DNA of 64,000 nt. Origin: Saccharicrinis fermentans DSM 9555 = JCM 21142. Lineage in GTDB: Bacteria; Bacteroidota; Bacteroidia; Bacteroidales; Marinilabiliaceae. The notes beneath the pieces are model-generated. The model had not been told where the DNA came from and searched no databases. It worked only from the letters and a program-made list of their open reading frames with translations. The position numbers were made by a program, and so were the translations under genes. The stretch lies in the NCBI RefSeq assembly GCF_000517085.1, contig NZ_KI912107.1, positions 1,488,398 to 1,552,397 on the forward strand. Direction: 5' to 3'. Within the stretch, counting starts at the first letter, position 1; each line of letters begins with the position of its first letter. Positions 62,051 through 64,000 of the stretch are shown here, piece by piece.

Positions 62051-64000
62051 ATGAATAAATACATATTACTTTTTATTGCAGTATTCACCGCACAGTGTGT
62101 GGTTTATGCCCAGGATCATTCACAAACAGTAAATATAGAAGAATTGACACTGGAGCAAATGAGAGGAATGACGCAAGAGGATTTATTACAGTTGCCTTTT
62201 GAAGATTTAATACAATTGGTGAAAGAGTTAAAATTATCTTCCATCGAAGAATTATATAACCTGATATTAAACCCAACACAATCAACGGCCTCCAAAATGG
62301 AGGAGGACATCTTTAATGCGCCATTGGCTACGACTGTTATAACGGCAGATGAGTTATCTAAATCAGGTGTACGCTCTATCCCCGAGGCTTTAAAGCTCGC
62401 TCCTGGTATAATCGTTAGAGAAAAAACAAACGGAAATTACGATGTTCATATTCGGGGAAACGATTATATATCCCCTGGTTCCGATTTCGAAAATACGGTT
62501 AACTCCACAACCTTGGTTATGATTGACAATAGACCAGTATATAATAATTTTTTGGGAGCTACTTTTTGGGAAAATCTTCCCATCAGTGTGAATGATGTTA
62601 GTAAAATTGAGATTATCTATGGTCCTTCAGCGGCGCTCTATGGCCCCAATGCGGTATCTGGCGTAATTCATTTTATTACAAAAAAAAATAAGCAAGAAGG
62701 TATTCATACCGATTTTGATATTCAGGAAGGAAGCCAGCATTCAACCATCACATCTGCATCTATGGTCTATGGAAAAAGTAACTGGGGAATTCGTTTATCC
62801 GGTAATTATCAGAAAATGGATCGCTTTCAAGATACTTATTACATTCCTCAAGAGCAGAAATATATTAGTGGGGATGAAGTAGGCGAGCTAAATGCGATGA
62901 TGGACACTACTTTTATTGCAGACGAATTTATGCGTGATTATGCTAAAGCAAAGGAACAAGGTGCCTTAAATTTAGGACTCAGCTTTTCGCCTTCTGAAAA
63001 GGCAAGTCTTGCCTATGATGCTTCTTTTCAGTCTTCTTCGGTACAAACGGCCTATATGGATATTGGATCAGTGCTTTCAACACGTAAATCATCATCCTTC
63101 AGTAATAGTTTGAATATCAACATTGGTAAATTTGAAGGGCATTTATCAAGTGTTTTTGGCAAATTAAATGCGGTACAAGGTCTTACAGGATATGAATACG
63201 ATTATAGAGAAGTGAATGCTAAAGTTGGATATCTTTTTAAATATAAAAAACTGAATATTCATCCGGGTTTTGATGCGAACTATGCTCATTATTCGGATGA
63301 AGACTATGTAGATGTGAATTCTAATACAGGTTTATTAAATGGCACAGCTGAGTTAGGGACTGTTCAAGGAAGCGTAAGATTAGACTACACGGCTTTTGGT
63401 AAATTACGCTTAGCAGGAGCTTGGATGCAAGGCTATTTTTATCAACCTCAACGTGGTTACAGTGCTTATCAATTTTCAACTTCGTATAAGGCGGGTGAAA
63501 ATACATTATTACGTATGGTCGCTTCTAAATCCAACTCCAGTCCTTTTGTTTTAAATACATATATGGATAAAACTATCCAAATACCAATGCCCACAGGTGT
63601 AGAAGAATCAACAGGAACCAATACCCTAAAAAAAATAGGTAACGAAGCGCTCGACCCACAAGAAATGAAAATGATTGAAATGGGGCTCAGGCATAAGTTC
63701 ATGCAAAACCTGCAAGTGGATGTATCTCTTTTTTATAATAAAACAAAAAATTACGCTGAATTAGTAAGTGAGCAGAAGCTTACTGCTGGGGAAGAAGTTA
63801 CTGAACCTACGCAAGCAGCCGAACAAACGGTTATCATTGAGTCCATGCAAAATATGGATCTAAAATCGCAGCAAATAGGACTTACCGCAAGTATAAAATA
63901 TGTGATGAATAAAAAATTTAATACCGCAGTTTTTGCTACTATTCAAAACACCTCGCTACATGATTACGAGGTAAGTAATGCAGACCAATACGAAGCACTA
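62051..64000 (+). CDS. TonB-dependent outer membrane receptor (partial, runs off the window)
   Basis: At least 650 residues. It starts MNKYILLFIAVFTAQCVVYAQ (signal peptide). An acidic leader region follows, roughly residues 25-85, with the repeated form EELTLEQMRGMTQEDLLQLPFEDLIQLV. The plug domain is clear: APLATTVITADELSKSGVRSIPEALKLAPGIIV, VHIRGNDYI, VMIDNRPVYN and IEIIYGPSAALYGPNAVSGVIHFIT. The barrel strands begin near residue 230. This receptor type, with an acidic N-terminal region, is often coupled to a YfiR-like protein and a histidine kinase; the rest lies outside the window. Substrate unknown. Confidence 0.9.
   Translation, partial: MNKYILLFIAVFTAQCVVYAQDHSQTVNIEELTLEQMRGMTQEDLLQLPFEDLIQLVKELKLSSIEELYNLILNPTQSTASKMEEDIFNAPLATTVITADELSKSGVRSIPEALKLAPGIIVREKTNGNYDVHIRGNDYISPGSDFENTVNSTTLVMIDNRPVYNNFLGATFWENLPISVNDVSKIEIIYGPSAALYGPNAVSGVIHFITKKNKQEGIHTDFDIQEGSQHSTITSASMVYGKSNWGIRLSGNYQKMDRFQDTYYIPQEQKYISGDEVGELNAMMDTTFIADEFMRDYAKAKEQGALNLGLSFSPSEKASLAYDASFQSSSVQTAYMDIGSVLSTRKSSSFSNSLNINIGKFEGHLSSVFGKLNAVQGLTGYEYDYREVNAKVGYLFKYKKLNIHPGFDANYAHYSDEDYVDVNSNTGLLNGTAELGTVQGSVRLDYTAFGKLRLAGAWMQGYFYQPQRGYSAYQFSTSYKAGENTLLRMVASKSNSSPFVLNTYMDKTIQIPMPTGVEESTGTNTLKKIGNEALDPQEMKMIEMGLRHKFMQNLQVDVSLFYNKTKNYAELVSEQKLTAGEEVTEPTQAAEQTVIIESMQNMDLKSQQIGLTASIKYVMNKKFNTAVFATIQNTSLHDYEVSNADQYEAL

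Overview
The window reads as a chromosomal segment of an AT-rich Bacteroidota, most like the Marinilabiliales/Bacteroidales side of the phylum. This is inferred from a complete Bat (aerotolerance) operon, a SerA variant typical of the phylum, TAnnTTTG-type promoter boxes, many lipoproteins with SPII signals, a folP-cdaA pair and a YfiR/TonB-receptor pair. No rRNA, tRNA or CRISPR array was found. No intact insertion sequence was found, but there are two copies of a MITE-like element with target-site duplications.

Layout. 1-10503 (+): end of a TolC-type gene, a periplasmic adaptor, an RND permease, a very unusual 1571-residue RND permease fused to an ABC ATPase, a small XRE regulator and an ABC-2 permease. 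10504-14703 (+): a TetR-controlled reactive-carbonyl module (TetR, DJ-1/PfpI lipoprotein, decayed old yellow enzyme, YqhD-like aldehyde reductase) with two matching TetR-type operators. 14879-17476 (+): ArnT-like and ArnC-like glycosyltransferases. 17673-20471 (+): uvrA. 20604-29659 (-): two unknown exported proteins, a DHOD-like protein, YggS, DUF1015, SerA, SerC and GcvT; several of these have their own hairpin terminators. 29991-30809 (+): Hpt plus STAS signalling pair. 30906-39548 (-): moxR, DUF58, a membrane protein, batA, batB, batC, batD, batE. 39856-40062 (+): a BFD-like iron-sulfur protein. 40155-46637 (-): a second efflux operon (TolC, adaptor, RND permease, PII-like protein, DUF2892) with a clear promoter and operator. 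47037-49653 (+): folP, cdaA, a TIGR01777 epimerase. 49807-51393 (-): asnB. 51883-52852 (+): ECF sigma factor and a small protein. 52849-55221 (-): glycosyltransferase and a predicted pyrophosphate-dependent phosphofructokinase. 55382-56458 (+): YciB-Nudix fusion. 56507-59797 (-): AddA-like helicase-nuclease. 60117-61110 (-): XylF-like binding lipoprotein broken by one base in an A8 tract. 61407-64000 (+): YfiR-like protein and a TonB-dependent receptor cut by the window end.

The strongest leads are the RND-ABC fusion with its downstream ABC-2 permease, the 155-bp structured MITE with TIRs and 6-bp duplications at 28412 and 59947, the TetR electrophile module, the CxH variant of a BFD [2Fe-2S] protein, the YciB-Nudix fusion, and the PPi-type active site in the phosphofructokinase. 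All function calls come from reading the sequence and from remembered family motifs; no database search was run.
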